Part shown: positions 24,571 to 31,354 of the stretch, piece after piece
How the letters are laid out: every line of letters starts with the position of its first letter
How positions within the stretch are numbered: position 1 is the first letter of the stretch
Origin: Actinomycetes bacterium
Lineage (GTDB): Bacteria; Actinomycetota; Acidimicrobiia; Acidimicrobiales; JAKAVM01
Direction of reading: 5' to 3'
DNA: 32,256 nucleotides
Assembly: GCA_021827485.1 (NCBI GenBank)
Contig: JAKAVM010000060.1
Coordinates: 1 to 32,256, forward strand
Made by a program: the position numbers and the translations under genes
The notes under the pieces: model-generated
What the model saw: the letters and a program-made list of their open reading frames with translations, nothing else
What the model was told of the DNA's origin: nothing
Database searches by the model: none

Positions 24571-24660
24571 ATGATGCACTTTCCAAGCGGGCACTTTCCA
24601 AGCGCGCACTTTCCAGGATGGTACGACTATCCGAAAATAACCTTCGGGTGCCGTCAATGA
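24571..24660 (+). CDS. Candidate 29-codon leader ORF coupled to the UDP-xylose synthase gene
   Basis: ATG 24571 opens a frame beginning MMHFPSGHFPSAHFPGWYDY and ending at TGA 24658-24660, which overlaps the downstream ATG 24657 as ATGA. It is preceded by a 7-codon ORF (24551-24574, MSFTCGQ) that begins directly after the ugd stop and itself ends in an ATGA overlap at 24571. The ORF covers the 15-bp tandem repeat, giving a repeated HFPS peptide. There is no good Shine-Dalgarno box; reinitiation is the plausible mode. Could be chance. Confidence 0.3.
   Translation: MMHFPSGHFPSAHFPGWYDYPKITFGCRQ
24576..24617 (+). repeat. 15-bp tandem repeat upstream of the UDP-xylose synthase gene
   Basis: GCACTTTCCAAGCG at 24576-24589 and 24591-24604, followed by a truncated third copy GCACTTTCCAGG at 24606-24617; exact 15-base period, between ugd and the next gene. 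Confidence 0.9.
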
Positions 24661-25598
24661 AGGTTCTGCTTGCAGGTGGCGCTGGGTTCATAGGATCTCA
24701 TCTATGCGAGAAGCTCTTGGAAATGGGCAACGAGGTTATTTGCGTCGACGATCTGTCCTCAGGGCTCGAAGAGAATCTATCAGTAGCCAAAACCAATGAT
24801 AACTTCAGGTTTATCAAGGGCGATATTACTGAAGTTGTTGAAGTCAACGAAAAGTTGGACGTGGTTATGAATCTAGCTTCTCCAGCTTCCCCGAAAGACT
24901 ATATAAACTATCCGATCAAGACTCTTGAGGTTGGCAGCATCGGGACCAAGAGACTGCTCGACTTGGCCTATCAAAATAATGCAGTATTTTTGCTTACTTC
25001 AACCAGTGAGGTATACGGTGACCCTCTGGAACATCCACAAACTGAGGACTATTGGGGTAATGTAAATCCAATCGGACCACGATCTGTCTATGACGAAGCT
25101 AAGAGATTTGCTGAAGCGCTAACATTTAGTTACTACCGTGAAACTGGCTTACAAATTCGAGTTGCAAGAATATTCAATACTTATGGTCCGAGGATTCGCC
25201 CGTCGGATGGGCGAGTCGTTTCTAATTTTATTGCCCAAGCCATCTGCGACTCTGACCTGACAATTTACGGAGATGGAACCCAAACGCGAAGCCTTTGTTA
25301 TATAGACGATCAAGTCGCAGGACTAATAAAGCTGGCGTTCTCTGATTGTGTGGGTCCAGTCAATATTGGTAATCCGCAAGAAATCTCGATTGCCGATTTA
25401 GCGCATACGATTATTCGCTTGGTTGGATCTAAATCTCAATTGATTTACGAACCTTTGCCGATTGACGATCCGGTGCGTAGGTGCCCCGATATCTCAAGAG
25501 CAATGCTCCATATTGGGTGGTCGCCAACCGTCTCCTTAGAAGTCGGACTGGGGTCAACGATTGATTGGATGCGAGCGAAACTCCAGCGAGACAGTTGA
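24657..25598 (+). CDS. UDP-glucuronate decarboxylase (UDP-xylose synthase)
   Basis: 313-aa extended SDR enzyme closest to UDP-xylose synthase. It begins MKVLLAGGAGFIGSHLCEKL and has NLASPASPKDYINYPIKTLE (a UXS hallmark), STSEVYGDPLEHPQ, active-site SVYDEAKRFAE (Tyr145, Lys149), RIFNTYGPRIRPSDGRVVSN and GDGTQTRSLCYIDD. It decarboxylates UDP-glucuronate from Ugd to UDP-xylose. ATG 24657 gives the standard N-terminus; an in-frame ATG at 24618 would add 13 unconserved residues. It lies in the surface-polysaccharide operon. Confidence 0.92.
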   Translation: MKVLLAGGAGFIGSHLCEKLLEMGNEVICVDDLSSGLEENLSVAKTNDNFRFIKGDITEVVEVNEKLDVVMNLASPASPKDYINYPIKTLEVGSIGTKRLLDLAYQNNAVFLLTSTSEVYGDPLEHPQTEDYWGNVNPIGPRSVYDEAKRFAEALTFSYYRETGLQIRVARIFNTYGPRIRPSDGRVVSNFIAQAICDSDLTIYGDGTQTRSLCYIDDQVAGLIKLAFSDCVGPVNIGNPQEISIADLAHTIIRLVGSKSQLIYEPLPIDDPVRRCPDISRAMLHIGWSPTVSLEVGLGSTIDWMRAKLQRDS

Positions 25599-25663
25599 TG
25601 ATTGATTTCCGGGACCCTACCCACCAATCCTTGTTCAAAGTTTTTGAAATTCTACCGGGATGA
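25598..25663 (+). CDS. Candidate 21-codon bridging ORF between UXS and the GT2 gene
   Basis: ATG 25598 overlaps the upstream stop (TGATG, 25596-25600), and the ORF ends at TGA 25661-25663, overlapping the ATG of the next gene as ATGA. The peptide starts MIDFRDPTHQ. It fills the whole 61-base gap exactly. This could be a coupling device that carries ribosomes to the GT2 start, or coincidence; the peptide resembles nothing known to me. Confidence 0.25.
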   Translation: MIDFRDPTHQSLFKVFEILPG

Positions 25664-26607
25664 TTGGTGCAGTAATTGTAACCTATCGAAGTGATGAAGA
25701 GACAGCCCTGTGCGTAGCAAGTCTCCTTAATGAGTCGATTGATGAAATAGTAATTGTAGACAATGAGTTCAATGTCGATGAAGCCTCATTGCCGAAGGCA
25801 TTGGGTGACAATCTTGGGAAAGTCCGGATCGTTAGGCCGGGACGGAATCTTGGATATGGAAGTGGAATAAATCGGGGTTCACGTGAGTTGACGCCAACCT
25901 GTAAGTATCTCTTGGTTTGTAATCCAGATATTTCTGTATTGCCCGGTTGTATGGTTAGCCTGCTCGATACATTCAAGAATAAGCGGGTGGCAGTAGCGGC
26001 TCCAAAAATCATATCTCCAGATTCAACTATATATCCATCAGCGAGACAGTTCCCCGATCCCATTACCGCTGGAATGCATAGCGTACTCGGACTAGTTTGG
26101 CCGAGCAATCCCTTTTCAAAGAAATATCGTATGGAGGACATGACCCTTACACAAGAGAATCGGTCAGTCGACTGGGTATCGGGAGCTTGCTTTCTAATTG
26201 ATATAGATATTTTCAACCAGCTTGGTGGTTTTGATGAAGATTATTTCATGTATGTAGAGGACGTTGATTTATGTTGGCGCATCAAGTCAATAGATCGGAA
26301 AGTAGTCTACTGCCCTAAGGCCCTAGTTCAACATGCCCAAGGAGTCTCGACCAAGACCAGTCCGCTCGCAATGGAAGTTGCCCACTGGCGCTCAGCGCTT
26401 CTGTTTTCTCGCAAGACTATGAAGGGGTTACGCCGTCCTCTCGTGGTTCCGGCGGTCATTTTTCTTACTTTTCGTCTAGTTGTCGCTCTAACCAAAAGAG
26501 CCAGCATGAGGGTTGTGCCTCTCACAAAAAGAGCCATTGGGAGGCTGGGACAGTTAGTTGTGGCATTCACAAAAAGAGCCATTGGGAGGCTGGGACAGCC
26601 GACATGA
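25660..26607 (+). CDS. GT2-family glycosyltransferase, rhamnosyltransferase (WbbL)-like
   Basis: 315-aa GT-A fold enzyme. IGAVIVTYRSDEE at the N-terminus, RPGRNLGYGSGINRG, LLVCNPDISVLPGC as the DxD-like site, and GACFLIDIDIFNQLGGFDED plus VEDVDLCWRIK for acceptor binding match the WbbL rhamnosyltransferase group. The donor is probably dTDP-rhamnose from the rml genes upstream. A hydrophobic segment (about 268-285) and then a basic tail with TKRA repeats end the protein, suggesting membrane association. It starts at ATG 25660. Confidence 0.87.
   Translation: MIGAVIVTYRSDEETALCVASLLNESIDEIVIVDNEFNVDEASLPKALGDNLGKVRIVRPGRNLGYGSGINRGSRELTPTCKYLLVCNPDISVLPGCMVSLLDTFKNKRVAVAAPKIISPDSTIYPSARQFPDPITAGMHSVLGLVWPSNPFSKKYRMEDMTLTQENRSVDWVSGACFLIDIDIFNQLGGFDEDYFMYVEDVDLCWRIKSIDRKVVYCPKALVQHAQGVSTKTSPLAMEVAHWRSALLFSRKTMKGLRRPLVVPAVIFLTFRLVVALTKRASMRVVPLTKRAIGRLGQLVVAFTKRAIGRLGQPT
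26523..26598 (+). repeat. 31-bp exact repeat in the GT2 C-terminal tail (45-bp period)
   Basis: An identical 31-base block occurs at 26523-26553 and 26568-26598. It encodes TKRAIGRLGQ twice; a diverged earlier copy (LTKRASMRVVP) precedes. The result is a cationic, amphipathic C-terminus. Confidence 0.88.
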
Positions 26608-26729
26608 GAGTTCTAAACATGCAGGTAGCAAGGCAGAAATGTCAGACATGTCTTCCTAGAAGATATTTCCATAACGCGTATATAGTCCAAAGCCCCTCGG
26701 ACTTGCTAGGGTGTCCCCGAAATGGCTAG
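26604..26729 (+). CDS. Candidate 41-aa Cys-containing small protein
   Basis: ATG 26604 overlaps the GT2 stop as ATGA, and the frame runs 41 codons to TAG 26727-26729, overlapping the next gene's start by eight bases. It begins MRVLNMQVARQKCQTCLPRR and has a third Cys near the end (LLGCPRNG). The CxxC pair and tight packing are what a small metal-binding protein in an operon would show, but only three Cys are present. The region also holds a TATATA box (26679-26684) and an AGTCC/GGACT hairpin (26684-26703), which would argue for a non-coding promoter region instead. Confidence 0.28.
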   Translation: MRVLNMQVARQKCQTCLPRRYFHNAYIVQSPSDLLGCPRNG

Positions 26730-27582
26730 AGATTCATTTGGTTCAAAAGTAGCTCGTGCGGCGAGAACTGGCGGCGGTCGCCCTGGTGGGCCGCGCACTC
26801 TGAATACCTTTCACATTGCCTTTATAGTAATTATTGTAATCGGCATTGCGCTGGTTACATATTCCAGGTCAGAAGCACTAAATGGAACCGTGGCTAACTC
26901 AACTCCGCCAACGACTAAGCAGACCTGGTACGCAGCTCTAGACTTTGATGTTTGCGGAACGATACTTCCAAATCTGCCAGCTAATCCTAATCTCTATTCA
27001 AAAAAATCCCCGTCAACTTCTCCTAGCTTGGGTTTCTACACAACTGGCAATGGTCTTATTACGATTCATCCTCTTAACCACAATCAGGCCGGTAACAATG
27101 CCACTTTGAATAAATTCTTCAATAACTATCCTGGCTTGGTACTCAGCCAGACAGAGTTGAAGTTGCCCGGCAAGAAAGCTTTCAAAAATGGAGGAAAGTG
27201 TAATCTAAAGACTGCATCTGTGCGGACCGAGGTTTGGCCTTCGGGTGTAGGCAGTACCGGCCAGCTGCTGACCAATAATCTAAGTACCTTCGTGTTTCAA
27301 AATGATTTAGAAATAACTGTTGCATTTCTACCCAACGGAGTAAGCGTACCCAAGCCGCCGAGTAGTTTGGTTCGGACAATGTTCAACACGAAACCACCGA
27401 GTTCTAGTAAATCAACGCCTACTAAGACGACACCAGCTTCGCCTAGCTTGCCAATTACATCCCACCCACCGATACCAACCCCACCGTCTAGTCACGTAAG
27501 TCTACCTAGTTCTACGCATGCATCTAGTCCACTATCTAGCCACATAAGTATTCCTAGCTCCGGCGCAAAAAGAGGTCCTTAG
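26722..27582 (+). CDS. Single-pass membrane protein of unknown function with low-complexity tail
   Basis: 286-aa protein I cannot assign to a named family. It has a basic, Gly-rich N-terminus (residues 1-28) and one transmembrane helix at about 30-49 (FHIAFIVIIVIGIALVTY). An extracytoplasmic domain of about 160 residues contains WYAALDFDVCG, GLITIHPLNHNQAGNNATLN and LPGKKAFKNGGKC, with two Cys that could pair. A Pro/Ser/Thr tail (about 220-286) looks like a wall-spanning or mucin-like segment. It lies between the GT2 and nucleotidyltransferase genes and so may serve surface polysaccharide export or anchoring. I recall similar proteins (W-x-AA, VCG, IHPL) beside nucleotidyltransferase genes in other Actinobacteria, but have not been able to check. 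Confidence 0.78.
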   Translation: MARDSFGSKVARAARTGGGRPGGPRTLNTFHIAFIVIIVIGIALVTYSRSEALNGTVANSTPPTTKQTWYAALDFDVCGTILPNLPANPNLYSKKSPSTSPSLGFYTTGNGLITIHPLNHNQAGNNATLNKFFNNYPGLVLSQTELKLPGKKAFKNGGKCNLKTASVRTEVWPSGVGSTGQLLTNNLSTFVFQNDLEITVAFLPNGVSVPKPPSSLVRTMFNTKPPSSSKSTPTKTTPASPSLPITSHPPIPTPPSSHVSLPSSTHASSPLSSHISIPSSGAKRGP

Positions 27583-27590
27583 ACCAAACA

Positions 27591-28667
27591 ATGAAGTGCA
27601 TCCTATTGGTAGGTGGAGAAGGTACTCGGCTGAGACCTCTAACATATAGCTACCCAAAGCAAATGCTGCCGATAGTGGAAGTCTCGATGATTGAGCGAGT
27701 TCTTATGCACCTCAAGCAATATGGTGTGGATCAAGCCGTACTTTCGTTGGGATATAAACCAGATGCATTTATCGAAGGGTTTCCGAGCGGCGTAGTAAGT
27801 GGAGTCGAGGTTATATACGCAATCGAGCCTGAACCGTTAGACACAGCAGGTGCAATAAAGTTTGCTGCCGAGTTCGCCAAGATTGACGAAACTTTTTTGG
27901 TCGTCAATGGGGATATCCTTACTGATTTGAAAGTGGACGAGTTGGTACAATTTCACGCGAATTGTGGAGCGAAGGCCACTATCACTTTAGTTGAAGTTGA
28001 AGATCCAAGCGCGTTTGGGGTAGTCGTTCGCGATAGCGCTGGCGCCGTGAGCCAGTTTGTCGAGAAACCACCAAGAGATTTGGCTCCGTCAAATTTGATA
28101 AACGCCGGTACATACGTCATCGAGCCTGAGGTGTTAGATGAAATCGCATCAGATACTCGAGTCTCAATTGAGCGCGAGACTTTTCCGAAACTAGTCTCGT
28201 CAGCATCGCTTTATTCCTTTGTTTCTCCTGATTATTGGATTGATACAGGTACTCCCGAAAAGTATATCAAATCGCATACCGATCTATTATTGGGAGAGCG
28301 TAAGGGGAAGCCAAATCCACAGGCTGCTCAGATCAAGGACAATATTTGGACGATTGGTGATTGTGAGATTTTAGGAAATGTTGGTGAAACAAGCGCTTTT
28401 GGAAACTACTCACGCACTCTAGCTAATTCTTTCGTTTCTTCGTCGAGCATTGGGGCTGGATGTGTTGTTGGTTCCGGGGCTAAAGTGGTGAACTCGGTTC
28501 TACTCGCCGGTGCTGTAATATCAGAAGGTGCCCAGATTATCGACTCAATTGTGGGTGGAAACGCAATTATTGGTGACAAAGCGCAAATTAGAGACTGCAC
28601 CATTGTCGGCTTTGGTCACGTTGTCGAGCCCAATGAAGTTTTGTCCGGCCGTCGAGTCCCCGAATGA
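27591..28667 (+). CDS. Sugar-phosphate nucleotidyltransferase, mannose-1-phosphate guanylyltransferase-like
   Basis: 358-aa enzyme with an N-terminal GT-A nucleotidyltransferase domain (LLVGGEGTRLRPLTYSYPKQ, VVNGDILTD, DPSAFGVV, FVEKPP, DYWIDTGTPEKYIK) and a C-terminal left-handed beta-helix of hexapeptide repeats (SSIGAGCVVGSGAKVVNSVL, IGDKAQIRDCTIVG). Length and layout match mycobacterial ManB/GDP-mannose pyrophosphorylase (about 359 aa), making GDP-mannose from mannose-1-phosphate and GTP. Glucose-1-phosphate nucleotidyltransferases look similar, so the sugar is not certain. ATG lies eight bases after the preceding gene. Confidence 0.88.
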   Translation: MKCILLVGGEGTRLRPLTYSYPKQMLPIVEVSMIERVLMHLKQYGVDQAVLSLGYKPDAFIEGFPSGVVSGVEVIYAIEPEPLDTAGAIKFAAEFAKIDETFLVVNGDILTDLKVDELVQFHANCGAKATITLVEVEDPSAFGVVVRDSAGAVSQFVEKPPRDLAPSNLINAGTYVIEPEVLDEIASDTRVSIERETFPKLVSSASLYSFVSPDYWIDTGTPEKYIKSHTDLLLGERKGKPNPQAAQIKDNIWTIGDCEILGNVGETSAFGNYSRTLANSFVSSSSIGAGCVVGSGAKVVNSVLLAGAVISEGAQIIDSIVGGNAIIGDKAQIRDCTIVGFGHVVEPNEVLSGRRVPE

Positions 28668-28685
28668 GGGAATGAGGCTAGATAA

Positions 28686-29633
28686 TTGAAGGCACTCGTA
28701 ACCGGGGGAGCAGGCTTTATTGGATCGCATTTGGTGGACCGACTACTGGCAGAGGGAAATAGCGTTGACGTTGTAGATAATTTTTCTACCGGGTCACTTT
28801 CAAACTTATCGCAAGCACGTATTGACTATCCCCATCAGGTGCGGATCGCAGATATAGATATTCGAAGCGAAGAGTTTCCTTTACACATAGCCAGGGCTAA
28901 GCCAGAGGTCATATTCCATATGGCTGCCCAAGCCGATGTGCGAGTTAGTATCGAGCGGCCAGTCTTTGACGCTGGTATCAATATTTTGGGCACGGTTAAC
29001 TTATTAGAAGGAGCCCGAATCGCAAAAGTTCGCAAGATAGTCTACGCAGCCAGTGGAGGAACCCTCTATGGGGATGTTGCCAACGAAAAGCTTCCCATTT
29101 CAGAGTCAGAACCTCAGCGGCCTCTTTCCCAGTACGGTGTTTCTAAGAAGGTAGCCCTTGACTACTTTGGAGCATATAAAGCTCTCTATGGTATTGAGTT
29201 TAGTGCATTGGCCCTTGCCAACGTATATGGACCAAGGCAGGATCCTCATGGCGAAGCCGGGGTGGTGGCAATTTTTGCAGGTAATCTAATCAAGAAAACA
29301 CCCTGTATCATTTTCGGCGATGGAAGTCAGACCCGTGACTTTGTCTTTGTCGATGACGTAGTAGATGCTTTCTCAAAGGCCGCTACCCGTGGCGATGGTG
29401 AAGTTATAAATATCGGGACAGGAGTCGAGACTTCAGTAAATCAACTGTACGAAGCAATATGCAAAGTTTGTAACGTAACTACTCCAGCAAGCTACCAGCC
29501 CGCCCGCCAAGGAGAACTCGAGCGCTCATGCCTAAACCCGCGTAAGGCTAAAAAGTATTTGAACTGGAAAAGTTGGACTGCTATCGGTGATGGTGTGAGC
29601 CAGGTGGTTAATCACTTGGCCTCATCTAAATAG
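28686..29633 (+). CDS. galE: NAD-dependent sugar epimerase, UDP-glucose 4-epimerase-like
   Basis: 315-aa extended SDR: ALVTGGAGFIGSHLVDRLL, DNFSTGSLSNL, FHMAAQADVRVSIERP, YAASGGTLYGDV, active-site SQYGVSKKVALDYF (Tyr150, Lys154), LALANVYGPRQDPHGEAG, FGDGSQTRDFVFVDDVVDAF. It should interconvert UDP-glucose and UDP-galactose or a related pair for the surface polysaccharide. The start is TTG at 28686 with GAGG eight bases upstream; two tiny ORFs with ATGA/TTGA overlaps fill the 18-base gap. The 3' end overlaps convergent cofE by 12 bases. Confidence 0.9.
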   Translation: MKALVTGGAGFIGSHLVDRLLAEGNSVDVVDNFSTGSLSNLSQARIDYPHQVRIADIDIRSEEFPLHIARAKPEVIFHMAAQADVRVSIERPVFDAGINILGTVNLLEGARIAKVRKIVYAASGGTLYGDVANEKLPISESEPQRPLSQYGVSKKVALDYFGAYKALYGIEFSALALANVYGPRQDPHGEAGVVAIFAGNLIKKTPCIIFGDGSQTRDFVFVDDVVDAFSKAATRGDGEVINIGTGVETSVNQLYEAICKVCNVTTPASYQPARQGELERSCLNPRKAKKYLNWKSWTAIGDGVSQVVNHLASSK

Positions 29634-30326
29634 GTCCTCTTGTGGGGGGCGAATGATTTCGTCAACGCACGACGACTCACGCAGCCAACTTGGATCCAAA
29701 CCTCTGACAATTGCGACGGGAATTGCCTCTGCTTTACCCATAACAAGTTCAGCTGCACCAGCAACTTCATCTGCAATACACACTTCAGTTACTTGAAGCT
29801 CTCGTCCTAAAGCATCTCTAGTCCCTTTGAGGTCCAAGATCGCTCCGATTCCTGAGCAACCGATAGCGACATCAGTAAGGCCCCGTCGCCATGCCCGACC
29901 AAAAGTATCCGAGATAATCACTCCTACACGTATCTTTAGGATATGTTCAATTCGAGAGCGAATCGTATTTGCGGACTTATCAGAATCAATTGGAAGTAGT
30001 GCTGCTTGATCAGGTTCAAGGTTGGATCGATCCACACCAGCATTTGCGCATACAAACCCCTGCCTCGTCTCCGTTATTAGAAGCTGCCCGCGCAAGCGAA
30101 GGATCCGTCGAGATTCTTCCAATACATATGGTAAGTGAGAGTGGGGGTCATCAGGATCGACCTTGACGATACGATTCTCTGCTTTGGAAACGATCTTCTG
30201 GGTGACAACGATTACATCTCCGTCAAGTAATGTCTCACCCGAAGCCAAGATATGGCTTGCAATATCGTCCCCTGGGCTAATCTGAGGGATTCCACGGATT
30301 GGTATGATGCTAATTTGACCGTTCAT
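29622..30326 (-). CDS. cofE: Coenzyme F420-0:L-glutamate ligase, stand-alone
   Basis: 234-aa CofE-type ligase adding the gamma-glutamyl tail to F420-0. Features: IPIRGIPQISPGDDIA, GDVIVVTQKIVSKAENRIV, GFVCANAGVDRSN, ISDTFGRAWRRGLTDVAIG, EVCIADEVAGAAELVMGKA and AIVRGLDPSW. In mycobacteria the equivalent FbiB has an extra C-terminal FMN reductase domain, which is absent here. The ATG overlaps the cofD stop as ATGA on the minus strand, so the two are co-translated. The gene shows that the organism makes deazaflavin cofactor F420. Confidence 0.94.
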   Translation of the reverse strand: MNGQISIIPIRGIPQISPGDDIASHILASGETLLDGDVIVVTQKIVSKAENRIVKVDPDDPHSHLPYVLEESRRILRLRGQLLITETRQGFVCANAGVDRSNLEPDQAALLPIDSDKSANTIRSRIEHILKIRVGVIISDTFGRAWRRGLTDVAIGCSGIGAILDLKGTRDALGRELQVTEVCIADEVAGAAELVMGKAEAIPVAIVRGLDPSWLRESSCVDEIIRPPQEDLFR

Positions 30327-31303
30327 TCGGTGATTGCATTTTTCAGTAAGTAGTTACATAACTCGACCGACTTATCCAATGAACTCATTATTGTATCGGT
30401 TGCCAGGCAGCGTATGCCTAATTCCTCGACTTGGCTAATGTAGCGACGATCTGAGTTGTCGATTATGAGAGTATCGCAATACTCGCGATAAATTCTTGCA
30501 ACCCCCACAACCGAAGGTTCGTGCCCAAGTTCAATCATCATACGATCAGCAGGTCCTTTCAGAGCTGTTCCGTTTACAATCGGCGAGATTGCAACTGTCT
30601 TGTGTCGATTTGCTTTCAAGATGTCGACGATAGGGGAAATTGCTAATATCGGACCGATAGAAACTATGGGGTTGGAAGGACAAATCACGATTGTACTAGA
30701 GTGTTTCAGAGTTCCTAAAACTCCCGGTGCTGGTCTGGCCATTTGCGCTCCATCGAAACGAACCGACTTTATGGCAATAGAATGTTTGAGACGGACAAAA
30801 TACTCCTGAAACGAGATGTAATCTCCTTTCAGGAAAGTAGAGAAATTTTCTCCTAGCTGTTTCTGGACTTCGAATGGGTCCACCCTAAGTAAGGTCCTAA
30901 CCCTATCATCACTCATAGGAAGTATCTTTACTTTCAAACCAAAGCGACTTGCAAGCAGTTGAGTTACCTGACTCAAAGTCTGTCCTTGAGTCAGCAGTTC
31001 AGTGCGAAATAAGTGAGTTGCTAAGTCTTTGTCACCAAGTGAGAACCAGGTCGAGCCACCTAGTTGGTCAAGTCTTTCAAGCACATTCCAAGTTTCATCT
31101 TTGAGTCCCCACCCTGTCTTAGCATTTGAATTGCCACTCAAAGTGTAGATGATTGTGTCAATGTCGGGGCAAATGGTTAGTCCAAACATCTCCGTATCGT
31201 CGCCAGTATTGACTATCACATTAATCTCATCTCGGTCATAAGCCTCCTGCATCCCAACCAAGAGTCGAGCTGCGCCAACACCTCCTGCCAGACAAGTAAT
31301 CAT
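30323..31303 (-). CDS. cofD: 2-phospho-L-lactate (or phosphoenolpyruvate) transferase of F420 synthesis
   Basis: 326-aa CofD/FbiA enzyme joining the lactyl/enolpyruvyl phosphate moiety to the deazaflavin Fo. Family motifs: the N-terminal CLAGGVGAARLLVGM, VNTGDDTEMFGLTICPDIDT, GDKDLATHLFRTELLTQG, MSDDRVRTLL, FDGAQMARPAPGVL, CPSNPIVSIGPIL and SPIVNGTALKGPADRMM. It is first in a two-gene operon with cofE and divergent from the GT4 gene across a 51-base gap. In actinobacteria the substrate is reported to be enolpyruvyl-guanosine diphosphate; which applies here cannot be read from the sequence. Confidence 0.94.
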   Translation of the reverse strand: MITCLAGGVGAARLLVGMQEAYDRDEINVIVNTGDDTEMFGLTICPDIDTIIYTLSGNSNAKTGWGLKDETWNVLERLDQLGGSTWFSLGDKDLATHLFRTELLTQGQTLSQVTQLLASRFGLKVKILPMSDDRVRTLLRVDPFEVQKQLGENFSTFLKGDYISFQEYFVRLKHSIAIKSVRFDGAQMARPAPGVLGTLKHSSTIVICPSNPIVSIGPILAISPIVDILKANRHKTVAISPIVNGTALKGPADRMMIELGHEPSVVGVARIYREYCDTLIIDNSDRRYISQVEELGIRCLATDTIMSSLDKSVELCNYLLKNAITE

Positions 31304-31354
31304 CTCACTAACACTAATTGCTCAGAGAACGCTAAACTGAAATGCGGAGGTAAT

